Source: Pleomorphomonas sp. T1.2MG-36
GTDB lineage: Bacteria > Pseudomonadota > Alphaproteobacteria > Rhizobiales > Pleomorphomonadaceae
Assembly (NCBI RefSeq): GCF_950100655.1
Contig: NZ_CATNLY010000034.1
Coordinates: 62,001 to 126,000 of the forward strand
DNA: 64,000 bases
Direction: 5' to 3'
Shown: positions 45,511-53,800 of the stretch, one piece after another
How positions within the stretch are numbered: position 1 is the stretch's first letter
Layout of the letters: each line of letters opens with the position of its first letter
Notes under the pieces: generated by a model
What the model saw: the letters and a program-made list of their open reading frames with translations, nothing else
What the model was told of the DNA's origin: nothing
The model's database searches: none
Made by a program: the position numbers and the translations under genes

Positions 45511-46167
45511 ATGCAGACCGACAATCCACTCAGCGCAATCGTCGAACGACTCCTGAAGGATGGCCACGGCCGTCTGTTCGGCCAGCGGTCGTTGCGCGCC
45601 GGGCAGATCGTCTATGGCGGCGACGAGAGCACCGACGGCGATCTCCTGATCGTCCGCTCCGGCCGGCTGCGCTGCTTCACGTCCTTCGAGGGCAAGGAGC
45701 TGACGCTCTATATGCTGGAAGCGGGCGATGCCATCTATCTGCGTGGTGGCGCCATGCTGGAAGTGCGCAACGCCGCCAACGTCCTTCTCGCCTCTCCGGC
45801 CGTCTTCCGCCAGCTCGCACTCGCCGAGCCGGAGCTGGCACTGGCCGTGCTGCCCGCCCTCGATCGTCTGGCGCAAAAGTCGATCCGCATGATCGAGGAC
45901 ATCGCCTTTCACGGCGTCAAGCACCGTCTCATCCGCGTGTTGTGCGACACCGCCGACCGGATCGGCCGGCCAGCCGAGGAAGGCATCGTCATCGACCACC
46001 TGCCCAACGCCGAGGATTTTGCCATGCAGATCGGCGCCACGCGGCAGTCGGTCTCAACCGTCATCGCCGAGCTGGTCCGCTCGGGCATCCTCTACCGCTT
46101 CGGCGGCGGCTCGATGGTGATCTCTGATCTCAGCCGCCTGCGCCGTGAGCTCGCCGACGTCCGCTAG
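45511..46167 (+). CDS. Crp/Fnr-family regulator, CooA-like but without CooA heme ligands
   Basis: 218 aa: cyclic-nucleotide-like sensor (residues ~20-110), long dimerisation helix, winged HTH (DFAMQIGATRQSVSTVIAELVRSGIL). Side by side with my memory of Rhodospirillum rubrum CooA it shares GRLR(C/V), LxYLxxGD, the RMIEDIAFHGVKHR helix and the RQ-xx-ST recognition helix. The heme-ligand segment CMH (C75/H77 of CooA) reads YLR at 76-78 here, and there is no Pro at position 2. No FNR cysteine cluster either. Placed before hypB and the coo hydrogenase genes, it is the likely regulator of that cluster. Confidence 0.8.
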   Translation: MQTDNPLSAIVERLLKDGHGRLFGQRSLRAGQIVYGGDESTDGDLLIVRSGRLRCFTSFEGKELTLYMLEAGDAIYLRGGAMLEVRNAANVLLASPAVFRQLALAEPELALAVLPALDRLAQKSIRMIEDIAFHGVKHRLIRVLCDTADRIGRPAEEGIVIDHLPNAEDFAMQIGATRQSVSTVIAELVRSGILYRFGGGSMVISDLSRLRRELADVR

Positions 46168-46168
46168 A

Positions 46169-46372
46169 GCCGTTCCAGCAAAAGTGGGTACCGGTTTTGC
46201 GTCCGGAACGGCGTCTTGACAAAGAAATAGAGTTTTTCCGGAGAACCAGAGTTCACCGGAAAAACTCTAGAGCATCGGACCGAAAAGTAGGGCCGCTTTT
46301 CGGGAAAATCTGGTGCTTGAATAAAAGGTTAGAGTGGCAGCACGGATATGTCCGGGCGTCCGCCGCTCTAAC
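46169..46372. repeat. Mosaic of four palindromic repeats, including dispersed-repeat copy 3
   Basis: Four hairpins in tandem: GCCGTTCC/GGAACGGC around the AAAAGTGGGTACCGGTTTT core (46169-46212); a perfect 14-bp repeat TAGAGTTTTTCCGG/CCGGAAAAACTCTA (46228-46269); CCGAAAAG/CTTTTCGG (46280-46303); GTTAGAGTGGC/GCCGCTCTAAC (46328-46372). The first matches copies at 3346 and 8576. The block fills the spacer between the regulator and hypB. Confidence 0.85.
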
Positions 46373-46397
46373 GACCCTATTTCAGGAGTTTCCGACC

Positions 46398-47111
46398 ATG
46401 TGCAGCGATTGCGGCTGCGGCAGCAAGGCCGCCACCACCACCATTCCCGTCGTCGAGAATCTTCTGTCGGAGAACGACCGGATCGCCGCTCACATCCGCG
46501 AGCACCTCAATGCCCACGGCGTGCTGTCGATCAACCTGATGTCGTCGCCCGGCTCGGGCAAGACGCAGCTTCTCGAAGCGACGATCGCCGCGCTGCCGAA
46601 GGGCATCCGCGTCGCCGTCGTCGAAGGCGACCTCGAAACCGAAAACGACGCCGACCGCATCCGCCGCCACGGCGTGCCGGCGGTGCAGATCACCACCGGC
46701 GTCACCTGTCATCTCGACGCGGTGATGATCCACGACGCCTTGCACGTCCTCGACCTCGACGACATCGACGTGCTGTTCGTCGAGAACGTCGGCAACCTCG
46801 TCTGCCCCGCCGACTTCGACGTCGGCCAGCACCACGACGTCGTGCTGCTTTCGGTGACCGAGGGCGACGACAAGCCCGACAAGTATCCGGTGATCTTCCG
46901 CAAGGCCGACCTGGTGCTACTCACCAAGACCGACCTGCTGCCGGCCATCGAGGAGTTCTCGACGGAGCGCGCCCGCGCCGCCATCGGCCGTGTCCATGGC
47001 CCCGGCCCGGTGTTGGAAGTCTCCGCCAAGAAGGGCGCCGGCCTCGATGCCTGGACGCAATGGATCGTCGATCGCCTTGCCGAGCGGCGGCAGGCGATGG
47101 GGCGCTCCTGA
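46398..47111 (+). CDS. hypB: Hydrogenase nickel incorporation GTPase HypB
   Basis: 237 aa. N-terminal CSDCGCG nickel-binding motif, P-loop MSSPGSGKTQLLE, VEGDLETENDADRI, the metal site TGVTCHLDA and GTPase motif LTKTDL. It inserts Ni into [NiFe]-hydrogenase large subunits together with HypA. It lacks the long histidine stretch of some rhizobial HypB proteins. AGGAG precedes ATG 46398. The client here is most likely CooH. Confidence 0.94.
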   Translation: MCSDCGCGSKAATTTIPVVENLLSENDRIAAHIREHLNAHGVLSINLMSSPGSGKTQLLEATIAALPKGIRVAVVEGDLETENDADRIRRHGVPAVQITTGVTCHLDAVMIHDALHVLDLDDIDVLFVENVGNLVCPADFDVGQHHDVVLLSVTEGDDKPDKYPVIFRKADLVLLTKTDLLPAIEEFSTERARAAIGRVHGPGPVLEVSAKKGAGLDAWTQWIVDRLAERRQAMGRS

Positions 47112-47128
47112 GCGAGTCTCCGTTTCGG

Positions 47129-47470
47129 TCACGCGACCAGCTTTGCCGCCGCCTCCGCAAGAGCGGCTTCCGCCCACTCGTTGAGGCTCTTGCCCGAGAG
47201 CTCGGCGGCGGTGGCCGCCTTGGCATGAACTTCCGGAGAGATGCGGAACATCACCCGACCGGAATAAGGTTTCTGCGGCGCCTTACCGATCGTCCGACAG
47301 GTTTCGAGATAGTCGTCGACCGCGTCTCGGAACGCTGCCTTGAGGTCTTCAACCGTTTCCGCGTGGAACCCGACGACATCGCTGAGTCCCGCAACGCGAC
47401 CCACGAAGATCTCATCGGCAGCGTCGAATTCGACACGGGCATGATAGCCCTTGTAGGTCATGCCGCTCAT
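47129..47470 (-). CDS. hicB: HicB-family antitoxin
   Basis: 113 aa. N-terminal HicB RNase-H-like half (YKGYHARVEFDAADEIFVGRVAGLSDVVGFHAETVEDLKAAF) and C-terminal ribbon-helix-helix (RVMFRISPEVHAKAATAAELSGKSLNEW). It starts inside the hicA stop codon (ATGA). Neutralises HicA and represses the pair. Confidence 0.87.
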   Translation of the reverse strand: MSGMTYKGYHARVEFDAADEIFVGRVAGLSDVVGFHAETVEDLKAAFRDAVDDYLETCRTIGKAPQKPYSGRVMFRISPEVHAKAATAAELSGKSLNEWAEAALAEAAAKLVA

Positions 47471-47721
47471 GGCTCGACTCCCAGCTTCGACAGAAACTCG
47501 CGGGCATCCCGCACTTGGTATCTCTTGGCCTCCTTCTCCGGGTGAGGCCGATGAAAGCTGGCGATGACGCCATCCCTTTCGAACCTGACCCGTGAGCCGG
47601 CACCCTCGATCACACGACAGCCCACCGCAACAAGAAGCCCCTCAATATCGGCCCAAGCGATCGTGCCCGAGACGGGTTCGGCGAAAACCGAGACCAGAGT
47701 CCTCTTGTGCTTGCTATTCAT
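47467..47721 (-). CDS. hicA: HicA-like mRNA interferase toxin
   Basis: 84 aa. dsRBD-like fold with the catalytic His in VIASFHRPHP and the HicA-type ITWADIEGLLVAVGCRV-like core (TIAWADIEGLLVAVGC). Normal length and order (toxin first). The pair sits between hypB and hypA, oriented with hypA. Confidence 0.85.
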   Translation of the reverse strand: MNSKHKRTLVSVFAEPVSGTIAWADIEGLLVAVGCRVIEGAGSRVRFERDGVIASFHRPHPEKEAKRYQVRDAREFLSKLGVEP

Positions 47722-47771
47722 GCTAGCAATATAGTGAAGATCGACCTTGCGGACAAGTGCAACACCACCCG

Positions 47772-48119
47772 TCAACCCTTCGCGGCCTCGAAGCTCTCGA
47801 TATAGAGTTCGCGCCCGGTCAGCACATCGGCGTCCGAACCGCCGCAGCCCGAGCAGACGAACTGGTACTTCTCCACCGCGAACACGGTGCCGCAGGTGCG
47901 GCACTTCGCCGTCACGCCGACCTCATCGATGTCGAGCCGCGCGCCCTCCGCCAGGGTGCCTTCCGCGAAGATCTCGAAAGCCAGCCGGATCTGCCGGCTG
48001 TCGATGCCGCGCAGCTTGCCGATCTTCAGTCGAACGGCCACCACCCGATCGACGCCATTTTGCTTGGCGTGATCGGTCAGGATGCGCATTAGCCCTTCGA
48101 CGACCGCGGTTTCATGCAT
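47772..48119 (-). CDS. hypA: Hydrogenase nickel chaperone HypA
   Basis: 115 aa. N-terminal MHE nickel site, VRLKIGKLRGID, and the zinc-binding pairs CRTCG and CSGCGG. Works with HypB in nickel delivery. ATG 48119 (MHETAVVEGLM) is fixed by the required His2; GAGAGGA lies 7 nt upstream. Divergent from cooM. Confidence 0.94.
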   Translation of the reverse strand: MHETAVVEGLMRILTDHAKQNGVDRVVAVRLKIGKLRGIDSRQIRLAFEIFAEGTLAEGARLDIDEVGVTAKCRTCGTVFAVEKYQFVCSGCGGSDADVLTGRELYIESFEAAKG

Positions 48120-48473
48120 CGACACGTCCTCTCTAGTCTGTCGGTTCATCTATCCCAATCGATGCCTCGGTGGGAATACTTGTGCGTGAAATGACGAATT
48201 TTCCGGCCTTTTATTGCAAACCGCTCGCAACAAAGGGGAATCCCTTGGATTCTGCATGGCGGGAATGCACAAAGCTGTATCGGACATACTACTTAGAAAG
48301 CGCCTTCAAATCGCCACTTAAATCCTTTTGAAGCGCGCGATTCGAGACGGGCCCGAACGGCAGATAACGAAACAAACAACTGATTTTATTATCGTTTATA
48401 TCCCGACAATAATATGAATGTAAATATCATTTTTACTTCCAGCGACAAAGCATTGGCGTCGTGGGAATGCGTA
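48120..48473. other. AT-rich divergent region hypA / cooM
   Basis: About 350 bp with no supported gene, markedly AT-rich from 48370 to 48440. It presumably contains the hypA promoter near 48150 and upstream sequence of the coo promoter. I looked for a sigma-54 site; two TGG...GC pairs have wrong spacing. Confidence 0.45.
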
Positions 48474-48493
48474 TATGTCGGCTAGCCGACATA
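48474..48493. promoter_or_regulatory. Perfect 20-bp palindrome, CooA-type operator upstream of cooM
   Basis: TATGTCGGCTAGCCGACATA is identical to its reverse complement and contains TGTCG-N6-CGACA, the half-sites and spacing reported for CooA. A plausible extended -10 (TGTGATTAAC, 48507-48516) puts transcription start near 48522, so the palindrome centre is about -39, a class II activator position. Translation of cooM begins at 48564. Confidence 0.75.
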
Positions 48494-48563
48494 CCCTAGT
48501 GGATGCTGTGATTAACGTCATCCATGACAGCCAAGATGCATGCCTGCGGAAGGATCTCCTCTC

Positions 48564-51500
48564 ATGCTCTCCCTCACTCAGATCGACCCGATGGCGCTGG
48601 CCTGGATGGGCGCGATCTTCCTGTTCTTCGGTGAAGTCGCCGCTCTCATGAGCCTGCCGAGTCTGGTACGCGTCGTCATTTGGTCGACCGTCGCCGAGAT
48701 TGGCTACATTCTGATCGGTGTCGGTCTCGGCGGCGAAGCCGGCCTGACCGGTGCCTACATGCACTTTGGCTATCAGGTCATCATGCGTGGCCTCGTGATC
48801 GCCGCCGGCTGGTACATCATCCGCCGCACCGGCTCTTCGCGCCTCGACGATCTCGCAGGCTCGGGTCACCGCATGCCGGTGGCAGCCACGTTGTTCGGCT
48901 TCGGCCTGTTCTCCGTGATGGGGCTGTCGCCGTTCAAGGGATCCTTCTCCAAGTTCCTGGTGCTCTATGCCGCCATCGAGCAGGGTCACTGGGCCATCGC
49001 GCTCATCGGCACCGCCGCCTCGATCGTCGCCGCCTACTACTATCTGGTGGTGATCCAGCGCGTCTGCCTCGAGCATCCGGCGCGCCGCGTCGAGCTCAAC
49101 AGCGCCCCGGCTCTTGCCTTGCCGATCGCCTGGGCTCTCGCCGCCGTCACCGCGCTGATCTCGGTGTTCCCGCTGCCCTTCCAGCATGCGGCCGAAGCTC
49201 TGGCCGGCGCCGTGGGTGGCGTTCCCGAGTTCGAGTCGCCCTGGGCGCTGCTGGTTCTCGTGCCCTACATCGGCGCCTTCGCCGTTTACGGCCTCGGCCA
49301 CGTCTCGACCCGCGCCCGCGATATCGGCGCCGTGGTCCTCGCCGTCGCGACGCTGGCCCTCGTGGTGTTCGACACGAGCCTCGATCCGGCGTCCCGCGTT
49401 TTCGCGCTGGTCTTCGCCGGCATCACCGCCGTGATGATCGTCTACTCGATCGGCTACATGGCCCGTGCCGAGTGGACCAACCGCTACTACTTCTTCGCCT
49501 TCCTGATGATCGGCTCGCTGCTCGGCCTCACCACCGCGCACGAGATGGGCAACTTCTACGTCTACTGGGAGCTGATGACCTGGACCTCCTACTTCCTGGT
49601 CATTCACGAGCAGAACCAGAAGTCGCTCCGCGCCGGCCTCATCTATTTCATGATGTGCGCCTCCGGCGCCTATCTGATGCACTTCGGCATCCTGCTGACG
49701 CATGCCGAGATCGGCTCGTTCGAATTCGCCACCCTGGCCGAGAAGGTGGGCATGATCTCGCCGCTGTCCGGCCTCGTCATCGCGCTGTGCTTCTTCGCCG
49801 GTTTCGCGGTGAAGGCGGGCGTGTGGCCGGTCCATAGCTGGCTGCCGATCGCCCATCCGGCCGCGCCGTCGTCCATCTCCGGTCCGCTGTCCGGTATTCT
49901 GACCAAGGCCGGCGTGTTCGGCCTCGTCAAGGTGCTGTTCATCGTCATCGGCGTGCCGGCGCTCTCCACCTTCACCGGTTGGGGCCTCAGCCTCGAAGTG
50001 GTGCTGATCGGTCTCGGCCTGATCACCCTGCTCTACGGCGAAATCCGCGCTCTTCTCGAAACCGAGATCAAGCGGATGCTGGCCTTCTCGACGCTTGCCC
50101 AGGTTGGCGAGATCGTCGCGGTTCTCGGCATCGGCACGGCGCTCGCCACCGACGCCAGCCTGCTGCACGTCACCAACCACGCGGTCATGAAGACCCTGCT
50201 GTTCTTCGCAGCCGGCGCCTTCATCATGCAGACCGGCCGGCGCAACATCGCCGACCTCGCCGGTGTCGGCCGCGTCATGCCCTTCACGGCCGGCTGCTAC
50301 GCGCTCGCCACCGTGTCGATCATGGGCCTGCCGCCCTTCTCGGGCTTCGTCTCGAAGTTCCTGATGGTCTACGCGGCGGCTGAAGCCGGCCACTACGAGG
50401 TGGCCATCGGCCTGCTGGTCGGCGGCATCATCGCCGTGGTCTACTATCTCCGCGTCGTCGGCATGCTGTTCTTCCGTCCCTGGAAGGGCGAAGCCGGCGT
50501 CAAGGAAGCACCGCTTCCGATGCTGATCGCCGTCGGCGTTCTCGCCGCCGCGATCATCTTCGGCGGCTTCGTGCCCTCGTTCCAGCTCGACCTCGTCGGT
50601 GCCGTCGGCGCTGAGGTGGCTGCCCGCAGCGGTCTCGCCGCGGCGGCGCTGCCGAGCCTCGTCATGACCTGGACGCTGCCTGCCACCATCGCCTTCCTCG
50701 GCGCCGTGGCGGTCTGGCTGGTTGGCCGCAAGTCGGTACAGCAGGCCGGATGGCTTGCCGTGGCGGTGCTTGTCGCAGCCTTCCTGGCGGTAATCTTCAC
50801 CGCCCCGGCCTACGACACGTTGTCCTTCTGGTTCGCGGTGCTGATCGCCGGCGTCGGCGCGCTCAACATGCTGCACGCCACCGCCTATCTCGCCCACAAC
50901 CACGCCCAGCCGCGCTTCTTTGCTGCCTTCGGCATCATGATCGCCGGCCTCCTGGGCATGACGGCGGCGAAAGACATCTTCACCTTCTTCGGTTTCTGGG
51001 AGTTGATGTCGAGCTGGGCGCTCTGGGCGGCCATCATCCATGAGGAATCCGACGTCGCGCGGAAGGAGGGCTTCAAGTACTTCTTCTTCAACACCGTCGG
51101 CGCCTCCTTCATGTTCCTCGGCGTCGCGGTGCTCGCGGCCCATGCCGGCACCTTCGATCTCGTCGAGATCGGCCAGAAGGCGCTCGACATGCCGCTTGCC
51201 ACGCTGGCCATCGGCATCGTCCCGGTGTTCATCGGCCTCGTCATGAAGGCTGCCATGCTGCCCGTCCGCATCGACGTGCAGATGCATCCCGCCGCCGCCC
51301 CGACGCCGGTCTCCGGCTACATCTCGGCCGTTCTGCTGAAGTCCGGTCCGTGGGGCGTGCTGAAGCTGTTCAGCCTGTTCGGCGGCAGCGCGGTGTTCCT
51401 GCGCCTCGGTGGCGAGATCGGCGGCGTTCCGGCTCTGATGGACGTCATCGCCATCATCGCCGGCATCACCGTCGTCTACGCCGGTGCCATGGCGGTGGTT

Positions 51501-52358
51501 CAGAACGGCATCAAGCTCTTGCTGATCTACTCCACGGTCAGCCAGCTCGGTTACGTGCTGATGGCGCTCTGCCTCGGCACTTCGCTCGGCGTCGCCGGCG
51601 GCCTGTTCCACTTCGTCAACCACATGTTCCTGAAGGACACCCTGTTCCTCGTGGCCGGCGCCGTCATGGTGAAGAGCCATGCCAGCCAGCTCGACGAACT
51701 GGGTGGCCTCGGCCGGAAGATGCCCATCACCTTCGGCTTCTTCCTGTTCGCTGGCCTGTCGCTGGCTGGCGTGCCGCCGCTCAACGGCTTCTCCTCGAAG
51801 TGGATGATCTTCTCCGCTGCCTTCGAGAGCGGCCATTGGGCGCTTGCCACCGGTGCCATGGTGTCGTCGCTGTTCACCCTTGCCGCCGTGCTGAAGTTCG
51901 CCCACGCCGCCTTCATGGGCGCGCCGACGGCGAAGGCCCTCGAGGCCGAGGAAGCGCCGATGTCCATGCTGGTGCCGATGGGCATCCTGGTGGGCGCCAG
52001 CGTCCTGCTCGGCTTCTTCCCGGGTCTTGCCCTGGTGCCGATCGCCAAGATGCAGGCCGAACTCGGGCTCACCCCGATCGACGCCTCGATCTTCGGCCCG
52101 CTGCCGGGTGCCGGTGGCTGGAGCCCGCTCGCCCTCAGCCTCCTGGTGCTGATCGTCGCGGCGGCCTTCATCCCCTGGATGCGCCTGGCTCACCGCGGCA
52201 TCCAGAAGAGCGGCCTGCACTTCGCCGGCGCCACGCCCACTGACTTCCTGCCGGAAGCCGGCGGCCGTGTCGGCGCCGTCAACCTGTTCGAGTCCCCGAC
52301 CGCTGCCATCCGCAGCCTCCTGGCGGCCAAGCCCGCCAAGGCCAAAGAACAGCACTGA
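48564..52358 (+). CDS. cooM: CooM-type giant membrane subunit of energy-converting hydrogenase
   Basis: 1264 aa, close to the length of R. rubrum CooM. Built from antiporter-like (NuoL/M/N) units: a half unit (~1-205, from YMHFGYQVIMRG), a full unit (~210-650; VYWELMTWTS glutamate, KAGVWPVHSWLP and NHAVMKTLLF lysines) and another full unit (~660-1200; FWELMSSWAL, KAAMLPV, NHMFLKDTLF). The charged residues are those of proton/sodium channels in complex I. Start 48564 follows GGAAGGA; the in-frame ATG at 48540 has no ribosome site. First gene of cooMKLXUH. Confidence 0.93.
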   Translation: MLSLTQIDPMALAWMGAIFLFFGEVAALMSLPSLVRVVIWSTVAEIGYILIGVGLGGEAGLTGAYMHFGYQVIMRGLVIAAGWYIIRRTGSSRLDDLAGSGHRMPVAATLFGFGLFSVMGLSPFKGSFSKFLVLYAAIEQGHWAIALIGTAASIVAAYYYLVVIQRVCLEHPARRVELNSAPALALPIAWALAAVTALISVFPLPFQHAAEALAGAVGGVPEFESPWALLVLVPYIGAFAVYGLGHVSTRARDIGAVVLAVATLALVVFDTSLDPASRVFALVFAGITAVMIVYSIGYMARAEWTNRYYFFAFLMIGSLLGLTTAHEMGNFYVYWELMTWTSYFLVIHEQNQKSLRAGLIYFMMCASGAYLMHFGILLTHAEIGSFEFATLAEKVGMISPLSGLVIALCFFAGFAVKAGVWPVHSWLPIAHPAAPSSISGPLSGILTKAGVFGLVKVLFIVIGVPALSTFTGWGLSLEVVLIGLGLITLLYGEIRALLETEIKRMLAFSTLAQVGEIVAVLGIGTALATDASLLHVTNHAVMKTLLFFAAGAFIMQTGRRNIADLAGVGRVMPFTAGCYALATVSIMGLPPFSGFVSKFLMVYAAAEAGHYEVAIGLLVGGIIAVVYYLRVVGMLFFRPWKGEAGVKEAPLPMLIAVGVLAAAIIFGGFVPSFQLDLVGAVGAEVAARSGLAAAALPSLVMTWTLPATIAFLGAVAVWLVGRKSVQQAGWLAVAVLVAAFLAVIFTAPAYDTLSFWFAVLIAGVGALNMLHATAYLAHNHAQPRFFAAFGIMIAGLLGMTAAKDIFTFFGFWELMSSWALWAAIIHEESDVARKEGFKYFFFNTVGASFMFLGVAVLAAHAGTFDLVEIGQKALDMPLATLAIGIVPVFIGLVMKAAMLPVRIDVQMHPAAAPTPVSGYISAVLLKSGPWGVLKLFSLFGGSAVFLRLGGEIGGVPALMDVIAIIAGITVVYAGAMAVVQNGIKLLLIYSTVSQLGYVLMALCLGTSLGVAGGLFHFVNHMFLKDTLFLVAGAVMVKSHASQLDELGGLGRKMPITFGFFLFAGLSLAGVPPLNGFSSKWMIFSAAFESGHWALATGAMVSSLFTLAAVLKFAHAAFMGAPTAKALEAEEAPMSMLVPMGILVGASVLLGFFPGLALVPIAKMQAELGLTPIDASIFGPLPGAGGWSPLALSLLVLIVAAAFIPWMRLAHRGIQKSGLHFAGATPTDFLPEAGGRVGAVNLFESPTAAIRSLLAAKPAKAKEQH

Positions 52359-52378
52359 CGGGAGAGGAGAGACTCAAA

Positions 52379-53338
52379 ATGTCCAACCAGATCGCAATCT
52401 TGCTGGCGGTGCTCCTCTTCCCAGGTGGAGTCTTCGCCCTCGCTTTCGGCCTTGCCATGAAGGGTGTCGACCGCCGCGTCGCCGCCCGCCTCCAGAGCCG
52501 TGTCGGACCGCCGCTCTTGCAGCCGTTCTTCGACATCATCAAGCTCGGCTTCAAGCGCACCATGGTGCCGGCCGCCGCCAATGAGACGGTGTTCCTCTAC
52601 ACCCCGCTCGTCGGCGTCGTGTCCATGCTGATCGCCGCCGCTCTGGTGCCGATCGCCTCGGTCTATGCGCCGGACGCCGCCATCGGCAACCTTCTGGTGC
52701 TGCTCTACCTGCTGATGATCCCCGGCATCGTGCTGATGATCGCCGGCTCGGCTTCCGGCTCGCCCTACGGCGCCATCGGCTTCTCCCGCGAGATGGCCCT
52801 GATGATCGCCTACGAAGGCCCGCTGGTGCTGATCGCCGCCGCCGTCGCCATCCGTACCGGCATGGGCATGGGCGGCTGGGCCACCTTCTCGCTGAACGAC
52901 ATCATCGCCTATCAGCAGACCCACGGCTCCTTCCTGTTCGACCCGGTGATGTGGCCGGCGGTCGCCGCCTTCTGCTTCTTCTACCCGGCCAATCTCGGCA
53001 TCGTTCCCTTCGACATTCCGGAGGCCGAGACCGAAGTGCTGGAAGGCCCGCTGCTTGAATACTCCGGCCCGGTGCTGGCGCTGTTCAAGATCATGTCGGC
53101 GCTGAAGAAGGTGGTCGTGCTGAGCCTCGGCATCGCCCTGTTCTTCCCGGCGGCCCCCGCGGGCATCGTCGGCGGCTTCCTGGTGTGGCTGATCAAGATG
53201 GCGGTGCTGATGCTGGTCGGCATCACCGCGGTCCGCCTGTCCATGGGCCGCATGCGCATCGACCAGGCCTTTGTGTTTTTCCTGAAGTGGCCCCTGCTGC
53301 TCGCCGTGGCGAGCCTTGCGGTCGTCGTCGTGGTCTGA
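52379..53338 (+). CDS. cooK: CooK, NuoH-like membrane subunit of hydrogenase
   Basis: 319 aa, eight helices. RLQSRVGPPLLQPFFDIIKL is the NuoH quinone-site/joint segment, and FDIPEAETEVLEGPLLEYSGP the conserved acidic loop that links the catalytic and ion-pumping arms. Corresponds to HycD/HyfC of formate hydrogenlyase. 20 bp after cooM. Confidence 0.92.
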   Translation: MSNQIAILLAVLLFPGGVFALAFGLAMKGVDRRVAARLQSRVGPPLLQPFFDIIKLGFKRTMVPAAANETVFLYTPLVGVVSMLIAAALVPIASVYAPDAAIGNLLVLLYLLMIPGIVLMIAGSASGSPYGAIGFSREMALMIAYEGPLVLIAAAVAIRTGMGMGGWATFSLNDIIAYQQTHGSFLFDPVMWPAVAAFCFFYPANLGIVPFDIPEAETEVLEGPLLEYSGPVLALFKIMSALKKVVVLSLGIALFFPAAPAGIVGGFLVWLIKMAVLMLVGITAVRLSMGRMRIDQAFVFFLKWPLLLAVASLAVVVVV

Positions 53339-53348
53339 GGAGGGCTAG

Positions 53349-53786
53349 ATGGGCCTGATACCCGATTTCAAGAAGATCGCCACGCGCTCGCCCTGGATCT
53401 ACCGGATCAACGCCGGCTCCTGCAACGGCTGCGACGTGGAGATGGCGACCACCGCGCTGATCCCCCGCTACGACATCGAGCGTCTCGGCTGCCAGTACTG
53501 CGGCAGCCCCAAGCACGCCGACATCGTGCTGATCTCCGGTCCGCTCACCGTCCGCGTCAAGGATGCGGTGCTGCGCATGTACGAAGAGATCCCCGATCCG
53601 AAGGTGACGGTGGCGGTCGGCGTCTGCCCGATCTCCGGCGGCATCTTCCGCGAAAGCTACGCCGTGCTGGCGCCGATCGACCAGTACATTCCGATCGACG
53701 TCAACGTGCCCGGCTGTCCGCCCCGGCCGCAGGCGATCATCGCCGGCGTCGCCAAGGCCATTGCCATCTGGCGCGAGCGTCTCTGA
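53349..53786 (+). CDS. cooL: CooL, small (NuoB-like) hydrogenase subunit
   Basis: 145 aa. Holds the proximal [4Fe-4S] cluster through INAGSCNGCDVE, VGVCPISGG and VPGCPPRP. It matches the single-cluster small subunits of group 4 hydrogenases and NuoB rather than the three-cluster uptake type. Follows cooK by 10 bp. Confidence 0.93.
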   Translation: MGLIPDFKKIATRSPWIYRINAGSCNGCDVEMATTALIPRYDIERLGCQYCGSPKHADIVLISGPLTVRVKDAVLRMYEEIPDPKVTVAVGVCPISGGIFRESYAVLAPIDQYIPIDVNVPGCPPRPQAIIAGVAKAIAIWRERL

Positions 53787-53800
53787 GGAAAGGTCCCAAG

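Noticed and set aside
45511..46167. Calling the regulator FNR or a true CooA
   Set aside because: No N-terminal cysteine cluster for FNR and no Cys/His heme ligands for CooA.
48200..48475. Sigma-54 promoter for the coo operon
   Set aside because: TGGC...TGC pairs near 48253 and 48455 have the wrong GG-to-GC spacing; the CooA-type palindrome with a normal -10 explains the promoter better.
48396..52355. A 1319-codon open frame on the minus strand opposite cooM
   Set aside because: Low-complexity His/Asp/Glu/Gly composition with no domain; it is the antisense of a high-GC membrane gene and arises from codon bias.
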